A DNA stretch of 64,000 nt from PALSA-1004 sp963829085 (GTDB taxonomy: Bacteria; Pseudomonadota; Gammaproteobacteria; Burkholderiales; SG8-41): contig CAWHHJ010000011.1 in assembly GCA_963829085.1 (NCBI GenBank), positions 1 to 64,000 on the forward strand, read 5' to 3'. Below are positions 47,619 through 57,118 of this stretch, in pieces (positions within the stretch are counted from its first letter, which is position 1; every line of letters starts with the position of its first letter). Under the pieces are notes generated by a model. The model saw nothing but the letters and a program-made list of their open reading frames with translations. It was not told the origin of the DNA and made no database searches. The translations under genes were made by a program, and so were the position numbers.

Positions 47619-48353
47619 TTAGGCCGCAATAGTCTCCTGTTTTGGAATGCGAGCTGCCAGTTCCTTTTCAATTTCTGAAAGGGTCACTACATCCGCATAT
47701 TTGGCACCGATCTCGAACAGGCTAATTTTGTGTGAAAGCTGACTGCGATCGTATACGCATTCTTCCACTACGGTAGCGGGAATCGCGTAGGAAAACGCAT
47801 CAACTGCTGTTGCTCGGACGCAACCGCTGGTGCTGCAACCAGTAATGATGAGCGAATCAGCACGCACCATATTGAGTTGCGTAACAAGTGAGGTCCCGAA
47901 GAACGCGCTACTTTGACGTTTACTGATAATGAAATCTCCTGCTTGAGGAGCGATCTCATCAGGAATCTCGGTGCCGCGACTTCCGGGCCGGTGTATCGGA
48001 TTCGTGGAAATCCCGCTCAGTTTTTTGCTAAATAACCCGGCGTCCACTGCTCCCTGCCGTTCAATGATTGCATAGAACACTGGTACATTCGCCGCACGCG
48101 CCACCTTCAATAGACGGGCAGTCGCTCTCACCGCAGCCCACGCTACGTCACCGCAACTCGTCGGAAAACCCGATTCACGGATTGATTGTAGGGTCGGCTT
48201 GTCCAAGCCGACCGTGCGATGCTGAATGTCTATTACGATGAGCGCTGGTTTTTCTCCCAATCCAAGCCGCACTCCTTCTACCCCTCGGAATCCAGATTCC
48301 TTGTAAATGTCGAAATCCTCCTGCGGAACAACATCACTCCATTTTCTTTCCAT
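47619..48353 (-). CDS. Isochorismatase-like cysteine hydrolase, N-carbamoylsarcosine amidase-like
   Basis: A 244-residue hydrolase. ATG 48353 follows a perfect AAGGAG with six-base spacing; an upstream in-frame start at 48383 is less likely. The triad is present: D42 in ALIVIDIQH, the lysine in ISKRQSSAFFGTSL and the cysteine in TGCSTSGCVRATAVDA. SAFFGT, STSGCVRAT and the late DRSQLSHKISLFEIGAKYADVV closely follow the N-carbamoylsarcosine amidase pattern. Biuret and maleamate hydrolases are alternatives. It lies just downstream of a Bug gene and near two amidohydrolases and HyuA/HyuB, consistent with ureide or hydantoin breakdown. Confidence 0.88.
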   Translation of the reverse strand: MERKWSDVVPQEDFDIYKESGFRGVEGVRLGLGEKPALIVIDIQHRTVGLDKPTLQSIRESGFPTSCGDVAWAAVRATARLLKVARAANVPVFYAIIERQGAVDAGLFSKKLSGISTNPIHRPGSRGTEIPDEIAPQAGDFIISKRQSSAFFGTSLVTQLNMVRADSLIITGCSTSGCVRATAVDAFSYAIPATVVEECVYDRSQLSHKISLFEIGAKYADVVTLSEIEKELAARIPKQETIAA

Positions 48354-48389
48354 GTTTGTCTCCTTATCAGTGCCAAAATACATTTCGGC

Positions 48390-49370
48390 TTACTCTGCAT
48401 GTATTCCCGCCGTCTTAATGACTTTCGACCATTTCTTTGCTTCAGCGGCAATATGATTTTTAAATGCCACAGATGATCCACCAACTGGTTCAGCGGCTTG
48501 CGCCGAAAGCTTTTGTTTCACGTCTGGCGAACGCAGAGCATTTGAAATGGCACTGGATAGTATCTGGACAATGTTTGGCGGCACTGCGGCAGGAGCAACG
48601 ACACCGTACCATCCGACGGCATCATAGCCCGGAACACCGGACTCGGCGATCGTAGGCAATTGAGGCAGGGATGACAGTCGTTTCTCGCTCGTTACCGCCA
48701 GGGCGTGTACCTTTGCCGCTTTTATGTGGGGCGAACCTGCGAGCGCGTCCGGAAATAGCATTTCGATCTGACCACCAATTAGATCGACTAAGGCAGGGCC
48801 CCCGCCTTTGTAAGGCACATGCACTAATTGCAAGCCTGTCATTGACTTGAACAATTCCGCCGAAAGATGGACTGAGCCACCGATTCCCGCGCTGCCATAA
48901 TGCAATTCGTTGGGCCTGCGCTTACCCAAAGCAATCAGTTCTTTGACAGATGAGACTGGTAACGTTTTCGTTACAACCAATACGTTGGGGATGATTGCGA
49001 CGAGCGAGACGGGGATAAAGTCCTTAAATGCATCAAAGGGCAGTTTTTCATACAGGCTAGGCTGAATTGCGATCGTGTTCGGTGTCATCAAGATTGTGTA
49101 TCCATCCGGATCTGCCCGTGCGACAAGCTCCGTCCCGATGATTCCGCTGGCACCTGCGCGATTGTCTACTATGAAATTTTGCCCGAGTACTTCAGTAAGT
49201 TTTTGTCCAACGATTCGCGCCAATATATCGTTGGCTCCGCCTGGAGGAAACGGCACAACGATGCGCACCGTTCTCGACGGGTAATTTTGAGCATAAGCGA
49301 TAATGCATAACGTCGATGCAGCCAACAAGACAACAACTTGCATTGTTCGATTAAACATGACATACACCAT
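48390..49370 (-). CDS. Bug/TctC family substrate-binding protein
   Basis: A receptor of 326 residues from ATG 49370 (an internal ATG at 49358 is an alternative). The signal peptide ends at IIAYAQNYP. Landmarks are VRIVVPFPPGGANDILARIVGQKLTE, FIVDNRAGASGIIGTELVAR, PDGYTILMTPNT and HVPYKGGGPALVDLIGG. It lies between the ATZ/TRZ-type amidohydrolase and the amidase gene, all on the minus strand, forming an apparent three-gene unit. Confidence 0.93.
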   Translation of the reverse strand: MVYVMFNRTMQVVVLLAASTLCIIAYAQNYPSRTVRIVVPFPPGGANDILARIVGQKLTEVLGQNFIVDNRAGASGIIGTELVARADPDGYTILMTPNTIAIQPSLYEKLPFDAFKDFIPVSLVAIIPNVLVVTKTLPVSSVKELIALGKRRPNELHYGSAGIGGSVHLSAELFKSMTGLQLVHVPYKGGGPALVDLIGGQIEMLFPDALAGSPHIKAAKVHALAVTSEKRLSSLPQLPTIAESGVPGYDAVGWYGVVAPAAVPPNIVQILSSAISNALRSPDVKQKLSAQAAEPVGGSSVAFKNHIAAEAKKWSKVIKTAGIHAE

Positions 49371-49546
49371 TTAACATTTCGCATGTTGATGAGCGTGCGC
49401 CCCGTTGCGCGGAAACAAAAAGGACATACACGCACTCATTTGACAAGAAACTCACAGACGCTTTTTGGCCCGATTGCGAACGCAATTAATCGACGAGATT
49501 CTTAAGGAGTGCTTTGCAGACCGAGATGCGTCCAAACGATCACGCA

Positions 49547-50936
49547 TCACAGAATCGGCCACTTTCCAGGCACCTGTAATCCGCCGCGCTTGAGAATGTC
49601 CGCTCCGAGTACCGGCGCAACGGTCCATGACTTCGTTTTCATCTACTGTCAGCACTTTACGGTTCTCCATAATGAGCCGCCCATTAATGTAAACCGTTTC
49701 TACAGCATCTCCGCTCGTCGAGTAAACAAGGTTTTGGACTTCACTATAGTTTGGATACCACTCCGGACGGCGCATATTGATGACGATAACGTCGGCCTTC
49801 TTACCAACCTCTAGTGAGCCGATTTCATTCTGCATGCCGATTGCCTTCGCACCGTTGATCGTAGCCATTTCGATGGCATCTTCAGCGCATGACGCGCCTG
49901 CATAATTTCGGTAGTCCTTCGGTAGAACCGCTGCAAGATACATCGTGCGAATCATGTCCGCATAATTCGAACAATCGGAGGCGTCTGAACCAATCGCTAA
50001 GTTCACTCCATGCTCCCACATTTCCGGAAAACGGCCCTTAGACGACAACTCGTAATTCAGTTTGAGTGCGGTAGACGGACAGTGGATGACGTTAGTATGC
50101 GTTTCTGCGAGCATGCGAATCTCGCTGTCGACAACGTGCAGCATGTGAACGAGGCAAACGTTGGGGCCTAAGGCGCCTAAGTGGTACAGGTTCTCAACCG
50201 GGCGGTAGCCCGTTTTCATCCGTGTATCCGTCACTTCTTCAGTCATCGCTGCAAGATGTAGATTCAGTGTGGTGCTGTAGTCATCCGCCATCTTTTTCGA
50301 TTCGAGGTAAAGCCGATTTGTGCAGCGTCCTAAGCCGACGACGTCAACGCAAGCCTTTATAAGGCCCCCGTTGTAACCATCGCGATAAGTTTTGAGAAAT
50401 TTTAGATTTTCAGCGAGGCAGACGTCGGTATCCTCAAGCAACATTCCATGTCCGAGAATTGCTTGATCAAACGACCGACGTCCCATCAAGCCGCGCATGC
50501 CGATCCGGCTTAAACCTTCAATGACCGCGTGCGGATTGTAAGAGCCCGCTTCGAGAAATGTCGTCGTTCCCGCTTTAAGCGTTTCAAGAAGCACGACGAG
50601 CCCACCGTAGATTTCATCTTCTGCGGTGAGAATAGTCGCAACCTTGCCATGCACGTAGTTTGACCATAGCCATCCGCCGAGGTCCTCGGGCGCCAGTCCT
50701 CGATGCATAGTGTGATAAAAATGCAGATGCGAATTTACGAAGCCAGGCATCACTAGCTTGTTTTGACAGTCGCGCGTTTGCGTTGCGGCGAAGCGTTGCA
50801 GCAAGTCGGCGCGCTTGCCCACGGCGACAATGTCCGAGCCACGCAGCGCTACGGCTCCGTCACGGTAGATGCGTCGCTCCCTGTCCACGGTAATTACAGT
50901 GCCGCCAACAAGCAGCACGTCCACTTTTTCAGTCAT
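49547..50936 (-). CDS. Amidohydrolase, ATZ/TRZ/8-oxoguanine-deaminase-like, frameshift near the C-terminus
   Basis: A metal-dependent aminohydrolase of about 463 residues. DVLLVGGTVITVDRERRIYRDGAV forms the N-terminal sandwich. The metal site is FVNSHLHFYHT (HxH), the histidine in LNLHLAAM, VLVHMLHV and the aspartate in AIGSDASDCSN. After VDENEVMDR the frame shifts near 49612; the correct end is APVLGADILKRGGLQVPGKW. Likely chemistry is deamination or dechlorination of an N-heterocycle. A paralogue at 57119 shares the same motifs and length. The gene is followed by Bug and an N-carbamoylsarcosine-amidase-like gene. Confidence 0.85.
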
Positions 50937-50997
50937 TGTCGTGTCTCCTAACCGGTTAAATCGAATTTACTCGCGCGATCGAGCCAGCATTAGCGCT

Positions 50998-52095
50998 TTA
51001 GGCAAGCGGCAATGTGACGCTTCGGCGCGTGCGCGCCGACTGTTCAATCGCGAGGGTGATATCTAGGGTCCTTCGCGCTTCTTCTGCAAAAACGATGGTG
51101 CCACGGGCGCCCGTGCGAACAAAGTCCACAAAGGCGCGCGTCTCGTCAGCAAGTGGCCCCCAGAATTTACCTTGTGCCCAGTCGCCGTAGCTAGAGCTCG
51201 CAAGATAAGCGGCTTTCACTGAGTGATTGGGAACATACCCGTGCAGCGCACCCTGTTCCGAGTACAGCAAATGATTTTTATGCTCGTCTTCGAAATTCAA
51301 CACGCCGTGCGTTCCTACCAGTTCCAGTCGTGGACTCTGCCCTAGCGTCGGATAGTGCTCCGGCAAGGCGTATGCGATGCCGGCGGAAACAACGGCGCCA
51401 TCACTAAAAGTTAATATTGCCCAAGCAAGATCGTCCATCTCGTAGCCCGCATTGCGAAATACTTCGCCGTTACCACGCGCGTACACTTCAGCTACTCTGT
51501 TGTCCTGCATGAACCAGCACACCATGTCGATCCAGTACGTCAGGACATCAACGATGGGCGTCACGTCCGGACAGCGTTTTAAGATCTGGAACGCCTGCGC
51601 ACGAGAGTTATACACTCGTACAGTGCCCCCCAGGATGCGGCCTAGCGCTCCTCGCACGATGTTTTCTTTAGCGACCTGCCAGTGACGCTGGAAGCGCTGG
51701 GTGTAGGCGAAGCAGAGTGGTACGTGAAGGGATTCGGATGCATCCAGCATCTTTGCCGCGTCGTAGACATTCAACGCCATCGGTGTGTCGCACATAACCG
51801 GTTTGCCGGCGGCAAGTGCGGCTAACACCATCTGAGGGTGGGTATGTTCCGGGGTGGCGACCAAGACAGCATCGACTTCTGGAAGTGATACCGCCTTGAC
51901 GATGTCATCGGTGGCCACGTGGGCGTTGACCTGATCTGCGAGGCCTACGGCACGATCAACGCTTATGTCTGCAACCGCTACAACATGGCTGCCAGGATAA
52001 CAGCTTGCTACGCGCGCACGCGTGCTTCCAATACGCCCAGCACCGAGTACCGCAAGTCCGACGGATCTATCGGTAAGAGCTCGCGCTGTACTCAC
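50998..52095 (-). CDS. Gfo/Idh/MocA family oxidoreductase with altered EKP motif
   Basis: A 365-residue NAD(P)-dependent sugar/polyol dehydrogenase-type protein starting at GTG 52095, coupled to the Bug stop (GTGA). The Rossmann motif is GLAVLGAGRIGSTRARVA, then LVATPEHTHPQMVLAAL. The segment that normally reads EKP is CDTPMALN here, so the lysine important for catalysis in this family is a threonine. The C-terminal domain carries DVLTYWIDMVCWFM and LELVGTHGVLNFEDEHK. It may be a dehydrogenase with changed chemistry or a non-catalytic member. It lies upstream of the amidohydrolase gene. Confidence 0.88.
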   Translation of the reverse strand: MSTARALTDRSVGLAVLGAGRIGSTRARVASCYPGSHVVAVADISVDRAVGLADQVNAHVATDDIVKAVSLPEVDAVLVATPEHTHPQMVLAALAAGKPVMCDTPMALNVYDAAKMLDASESLHVPLCFAYTQRFQRHWQVAKENIVRGALGRILGGTVRVYNSRAQAFQILKRCPDVTPIVDVLTYWIDMVCWFMQDNRVAEVYARGNGEVFRNAGYEMDDLAWAILTFSDGAVVSAGIAYALPEHYPTLGQSPRLELVGTHGVLNFEDEHKNHLLYSEQGALHGYVPNHSVKAAYLASSSYGDWAQGKFWGPLADETRAFVDFVRTGARGTIVFAEEARRTLDITLAIEQSARTRRSVTLPLA

Positions 52096-53070
52096 TCGAG
52101 TTTCGCTCCGGATTCACGAATAATGTTCGCGTAACGAGCTACTTCAGACTGAATGAATCGCCCGAACTCGTCGGGTGTAGTGCCGATGACGTCTATCCCT
52201 TGTTGCAGTAGTTTGGCTTTGATCTCGGGACGGCTGGCGGCCGCGTTAACTTCTGTGCTCAGTCTAATAACGATGTCCGCGGACGTCCGGGACGGTGCGA
52301 GCACCCCATACCAGCTTACGATGTCGATCTGTCTGAATCCTAACTCAACGAAAGTCGCGATGTCCGGTGCTGCGTCGCTACGCTTGCGGCTCGTCACGGC
52401 GAGCGGCCGCAGCTTACCGGAACGCGCATGCGGCAAAGACGAGGGCAGCGCCGAAAAGCCCATTGATACCTGGCCCCCGACCATATCGATGACGGCGGGC
52501 CCAGCCCCTTTATACGGCACGTGAATGATATTTAATCCTGCTATCGTTTTTAACAGTTCACCCGCTAATTGATGAACGCTCCCGGTTCCCGCAGATGCGG
52601 TACGTAAGCTGACCGGGTTTCTGCTTCGCGAGCTCGATCATTTGCCTCACCGACAGCGCAGGAATCGACGGGTGGACTGAAAACAGCAGAGCTGCATGCG
52701 ATGCATAAGATGCGGGAGCAAAATCTCTTATCGGATCATACGGTATGTTGCGATAGAGACTTTGGTTAATGGCTATCTCTGCGGCTGTACTGAAGAGCAC
52801 GGTGTAGCCGTCTGGCGCCGCTTTCGCCACTGACTCGGCGCCAATCATGCCACTCGCGCCGCTTCTGTTTTCGACCATTATTTGCTGACCAAGGCGATCC
52901 TGCATTTGCGCCGCGACGAGGCGCGCAAACAAGTCCAGGCCACCTCCTGGTGGGAACGGTACTATGATACGAACCGGCTTGACTGGCCATGACTGTGCAA
53001 GCGAAGGTTGTACGACCGTTGTTAGTATTACGCTCAAAAGTGTGATGCTTGCGCTAGTAACATATCGCAT
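52092..53070 (-). CDS. Bug/TctC family substrate-binding protein, frameshifted
   Basis: ATG 53070 opens a signal peptide ending SLAQSWP. VRIIVPFPPGGGLDLFARLVAAQM, IMVENRSGASGMIG and PDGYTVLFSTAAE follow. After GQLTYR the frame breaks near 52590, passes through GSVHQLAGELLKT and continues HVPYKGAGPAVIDMVGG to the TGA at 52092, which overlaps the Gfo/Idh start. It is divergent from the ABC importer operon. Confidence 0.87.
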
Positions 53071-53202
53071 GACCGAAACTCCTGATCGTCATTCGATTGA
53101 AAGCCTGCATGCGCAGGATGGCCGTGTACGCTTTACAACCCGCTATACTTGTAATAAGTTGATTCGGCCAGACGTAATGCGACTTTACAATGAAAGGCGA
53201 TC

Positions 53203-54279
53203 ATGAAACTGAAATCCACGCGCCGTGAGTTTCTACGATTTTTGGGCGCCGCTTCAACGGGCTCGCTAATGGCAGGGCACTTCACCAGTGCAGCTGCCGC
53301 GCCGACGAACATCGTGGCGTCGGCCTTTGCGGGCGTGTGGCAGGATGGTCTAAAGGCCGGGCCAATCGCATGTTACAAGGCGAAGAACGGCGGCGACGTA
53401 TCGCTCGTTATCGGGACGCCTAGTGATTTCGCACAGAAGGTAATGGCCACTAGACAGCGGCCTGTGATCGATGTCGTGATCGGCACCGATGCGGATGTAT
53501 TCCAGAACGCACAGTTAGGCATCATAGAAAAATTGGACTCGACGAAAGTCCCAAACATGTCAGGGCTCGTCCCTATTTTCACGAATCCGTTCGACGGATG
53601 GGCGTTTGGATATGACGGCGGCAAGGACGGTCTGGCGATAAACACAAACAAGATTAAGCAGGCGCCGAAATCCTGGCTTGAGTTCACCGAGCAGGTCGCG
53701 AAGGGAAGGTACGGGCGTGCGGTTATGTATCCGCACCTCACTAACACCGACGGCCTTGCGGTTACATGGCTGATTAACCGAGAGCTCGGGGGGAGCCTAA
53801 GTAACCCGGAGCCCGTCTTGCGGCGGCTGCGTGAGATGAAACCGTATATAACGAAGTTCTATACGAGTAACGCCGAACCGGGCACCGCCCTCACGAGCGG
53901 CGAAGTGGACATGGCGGCCTGGACAGATGGCAGAACGTACGGCGTGCAGGCCGGCAACAAAGAGATACAGTTCTTTTTGCCGTCTCCTGGTAGCCCCATG
54001 GTAAACATCTGCATGATGAAGGTGAAGAATGGTTCCGACGCCGCGTGGGAATATCTCAATTGCGCTGCAGAACCACGAAGCCAGGCGGCATGGAACCAGT
54101 TCTTTCCAGGATATTACGGCACGCACAAAAATATTGAATACCCTGCGGGCTCGCGGGAAAAGCAAGACCCCACTTCACTCGACAAAAGTTTCAAGAACTG
54201 GATTCTTGTACCTTGGAAGGAAATGGCGCAGGTAAGGTCCACGTGGATGGAAGGCTGGACAAAGGAAATCGGCGCCTGA
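53203..54279 (+). CDS. ABC transporter substrate-binding protein, PotD/family 1-like, Tat-exported
   Basis: A 358-residue solute-binding protein. The N-terminus carries a twin-arginine signal, STRREFLRFLGAASTG, and a cleavage region near HFTSAAAAP, so it is exported folded. The mature part shows VVIGTDADVFQNAQLGIIEKLDSTKVPN, GLAINTNKIKQAPKSWLEF and TALTSGEVDMAAWTDGRTYG, matching spermidine/putrescine- and iron-type receptors. It is the first gene of a complete importer (53203-57051), separated from the first permease by 24 bp. The ligand is probably a polyamine-like or small nitrogenous compound. Confidence 0.9.
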   Translation: MKLKSTRREFLRFLGAASTGSLMAGHFTSAAAAPTNIVASAFAGVWQDGLKAGPIACYKAKNGGDVSLVIGTPSDFAQKVMATRQRPVIDVVIGTDADVFQNAQLGIIEKLDSTKVPNMSGLVPIFTNPFDGWAFGYDGGKDGLAINTNKIKQAPKSWLEFTEQVAKGRYGRAVMYPHLTNTDGLAVTWLINRELGGSLSNPEPVLRRLREMKPYITKFYTSNAEPGTALTSGEVDMAAWTDGRTYGVQAGNKEIQFFLPSPGSPMVNICMMKVKNGSDAAWEYLNCAAEPRSQAAWNQFFPGYYGTHKNIEYPAGSREKQDPTSLDKSFKNWILVPWKEMAQVRSTWMEGWTKEIGA

Positions 54280-54303
54280 TTTGCAACGAAGCGGTGAGAA
54301 GCT

Positions 54304-55131
54304 GTGTTTTTCTGCCTGGTCCCGATAGTAGTTCTGCTGGTCGCGTTTTTCGTATTGCCGTTCGGGGTCATGTTGTATGAGAGTCTGTTCTTATCGCCGC
54401 TGCAAGCGCCAGCCGGCGTCAGCCTCACGTTTGCAAACTATGTGAAGTTGTTCGGCGATTTCTTTTACATCAAGGTTTTGTTGCAAACGCTCGCACTAGG
54501 CGCAGTCGTTACGATCCTCTCCCTGATAATTGCGTATCCCGTCGCATACATGCTTGCCCGCACGCGTTCGCGATGGCGGCAGTTACTGGTCTTTCTCGTT
54601 ATCTCACCGCTCATCGTCAGCATCGTTATCCGCTCATACGGCTGGATGGTGTTGCTGGGACGGGCCGGCACGGTCAACTCGATGTTCGTCGCGATCGGGT
54701 TAACCGATCATCCGCTGCCGCTCATGTACAACTGGTTCGGCGTCGTAATCGCACTTACCCATGTCCTTCTTCCCTACATGATCCTTACTCTCGCGAGCGT
54801 CATCGAGGGTATCCCGGAAAGCCTGGAAGATACGGCTGCAGTGCTGGGAGCAGCTTGGTTTACCCGCTTTCGCCTTATAGTGTTTCCGCTTAGCTTAGAA
54901 GGTGTCGGCTCCGGCGTAACGCTCGTTTTCATGCTGGCCATCGGAAGCTTCGTTTCCGTGCTCTTACTTGGTGGCAGCGACACACTCATTCTTCCGCTGA
55001 TGATTTATCAGCAGGTAATTCTGATTAACAATAATTTCGCCGCGGCGCTCGGAATGTATTTATTGGTGATTTCGGTCGCTCTGCTTTATGTACAGCGACA
55101 CGCATTCACTGTTCGTGGCGCGGCCGCATAA
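54304..55131 (+). CDS. ABC transporter permease, PotB-like
   Basis: A 275-residue inner-membrane protein starting at GTG 54304, fixed by an in-frame TGA three codons upstream. About six membrane helices are visible, the first being VVLLVAFFVLPFGVMLYESLF. The cytoplasmic EAA-type loop reads LEDTAAVLGAAWFTRFRLIVFPLSLEG. It pairs with the following permease, whose ATG directly abuts its TAA stop. Confidence 0.92.
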   Translation: MFFCLVPIVVLLVAFFVLPFGVMLYESLFLSPLQAPAGVSLTFANYVKLFGDFFYIKVLLQTLALGAVVTILSLIIAYPVAYMLARTRSRWRQLLVFLVISPLIVSIVIRSYGWMVLLGRAGTVNSMFVAIGLTDHPLPLMYNWFGVVIALTHVLLPYMILTLASVIEGIPESLEDTAAVLGAAWFTRFRLIVFPLSLEGVGSGVTLVFMLAIGSFVSVLLLGGSDTLILPLMIYQQVILINNNFAAALGMYLLVISVALLYVQRHAFTVRGAAA

Positions 55132-55944
55132 ATGCGCCGATTGTTTCTGGATCCTGCCGCCTTGATTCTCCGTTTATATTGCGGTGCAGTTCTCTTGTTC
55201 TTGAGCATTCCAATCGTGGTCGCTGTGGGCGTGGCATTCGGCAGCGACAAAATTGCGCGCTTCCCGCCTCGTGGCTTGTCGCTTCAGTGGTTCAAGGCCG
55301 CATTGACGAATTCATCGTTTCTGGACGCGATGAGTAATAGCTTCCAGCTTGCAGTGTTAGCCACTGTTATGACCGTGTTGGTCGGACTTCCGGCAACGAT
55401 CGCGCTGGTTCGCCGGCGCCTCCCGGGCCAGGGAGCATTGGAAGCCTTCCTGCTGTCGCCGCTTAGCTTACCCGGGGTCCTATACGGAGTCGCGATGTTG
55501 TTTTTTCTCGGCGCTTGTGGATTCGGCCTAACGTGGTGGGGCTTGCTGCTGGCGCATGTAGTCATTGCCGTGCCGTACGTACTGCGTACGACGCTGGCGG
55601 TATATCGCGGCCTTGACCGCGGGCTTGAGGAAACGGCGCAGGTGTTAGGGGCAACGCCGTGGCAGACATTCTGGCACGTGACGCTGCCCCTTCTCCGGCC
55701 GGGACTGTTCGCGGGCGGGCTTTTCGCGTTCCTGATCTCATTTGACAATGTGCCGGTGTCGATCTTTCTCACGACGCCTAACAACAGCACCCTGCCCGTC
55801 ACTATCATGAGTTATCTAACAAGCCAGGATTTCGACGCGACGATCGGTGCGATCTGTGCGCTGCAAGTAGCGGTGGTATTGGTCCTGCTATACGTGCTGG
55901 ACCGCCTGTACGGCGTGGGTCGCCTCACCTCCTTCGGCGCGTGA
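55132..55944 (+). CDS. ABC transporter permease, PotC-like
   Basis: A 270-residue permease beginning at the base after the previous stop (TAAATG). It has about six helices, with LLFLSIPIVVAVGVAFG first. The EAA loop is GLEETAQVLGATPWQTFWHVTLPLLRPG, which contacts the ATPase. FAFLISFDNVPVSIFLTTPN is typical of PotC-type partners. Its stop overlaps the ATPase start as GTGA. Confidence 0.93.
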   Translation: MRRLFLDPAALILRLYCGAVLLFLSIPIVVAVGVAFGSDKIARFPPRGLSLQWFKAALTNSSFLDAMSNSFQLAVLATVMTVLVGLPATIALVRRRLPGQGALEAFLLSPLSLPGVLYGVAMLFFLGACGFGLTWWGLLLAHVVIAVPYVLRTTLAVYRGLDRGLEETAQVLGATPWQTFWHVTLPLLRPGLFAGGLFAFLISFDNVPVSIFLTTPNNSTLPVTIMSYLTSQDFDATIGAICALQVAVVLVLLYVLDRLYGVGRLTSFGA

Positions 55945-57051
55945 CGAACCAGCGCGCCCAACGCACTGCAGACGTCGAACTGCGGGCATTTCATAAGCGG
56001 TACGGCGCGGTGGTTGCCGTTGAGTCGCTCGATCTGAAAATTGAGCCCGGAGAATTCGTTTCGCTGCTAGGGCCAAGTGGTTGTGGCAAGACGACGACTT
56101 TGCGAGCGATCGCGGGTCTTGTTCGACCAGACTCGGGCGACGTTATCGTCGGCGGACGCGTCATGAATGAAGTGCCCGTCCACCGGCGTGGCCTTGGACT
56201 GGTCGCACAAAACTACGCGCTCTTTCCGCACATGACAGTACTCTGAGAATGTCACGTTCGGGCTGCGCATGCGTCGCATGCCACAGACCGAAGCCCTGCG
56301 ACGCGGGCACGAAACGCTCGCGACAGTGCAGTTGGACAAAATGGCAGAGCGCTTTCCCCGTGAATTATCCGGTGGACAGCAACAGCGAGTAGCACTTGCT
56401 CGCTGTCTCATCGTTGAACCGGACGTCATGCTACTCGACGAGCCACTCGGAGCGCTTGATAAAAAATTGCGTGAAGCCATGCAAGTAGAACTTAAGCTTT
56501 TGCAGCGTCAGGTCGGGATTACGACGATCTTCGTCACGCATGATCAGGAGGAAGCGCTGACGATGTCCGACCGCATCGCCGTCATGCACAATGGCCGCTT
56601 GCAACAATTCGGGCGGCCACAGGAAATTTACGAAGCGCCGCAAAACCGCTTCGTTGCGGATTTTATCGGTGCATGTAACTTCCTCGAGTGTCGAGTCGAC
56701 GCTCGCCAGGACGGATCGGTCGTGGTCAGGCTGGAAGATGGTGTCACTGCTACGGTCGCGGTTGCGGCCGGCACGCCAGCACCTTCAATCGGTGCGTCGG
56801 TGATCGCGACGGTGCGTCCGGAGAAAGTCATACTGAGGCCGGCACAGGCAAAAACTGAAGGGCACTTATATGCGCGCCTTGAACAATTGGTGTATGTGGG
56901 AACCGCGATTCACTATCACCTGCGAACAACGATGGGCACCCGCTTAATTGCTTATCGACAGAATAACGTCGCACCGCCGCCAGAGTTGCGTGCGGGGGCC
57001 GATGTGCACGTCACTTGGGATGCCACGTCGGCCCGACTGCTCCCCGACTGA
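55941..57051 (+). CDS. ABC transporter ATP-binding protein, PotA-like, single frameshift
   Basis: About 370 residues from GTG 55941. Walker A is LGPSGCGKTTTLRAIAGL and the Q-loop is GLVAQNYALFPHMTV. One extra base near 56233 creates a TGA; the other frame continues SENVTFGLRMRRMPQTEA. The signature LSGGQQQRVALARCL, Walker B VMLLDEPLGALDKKLRE and H-loop FVTHDQEEALTMSDR are intact, and a C-terminal TOBE domain (about 250-360) follows. It would energise the importer with the two permeases. The break is either a sequencing error or has inactivated the whole importer. Confidence 0.88.
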
Positions 57052-57118
57052 CTCCCGGTTACTTCCCGGTCAGCGCTTATGCGAGCCACGCCTGCGACGT
57101 GAGTGTGATCATTAGACG

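Noticed and set aside
47308..47622. A 104-codon plus-strand frame after the flavin enzyme remnant
   Set aside because: Its first part is the flavin enzyme read out of frame and the rest has no homology or start signal.
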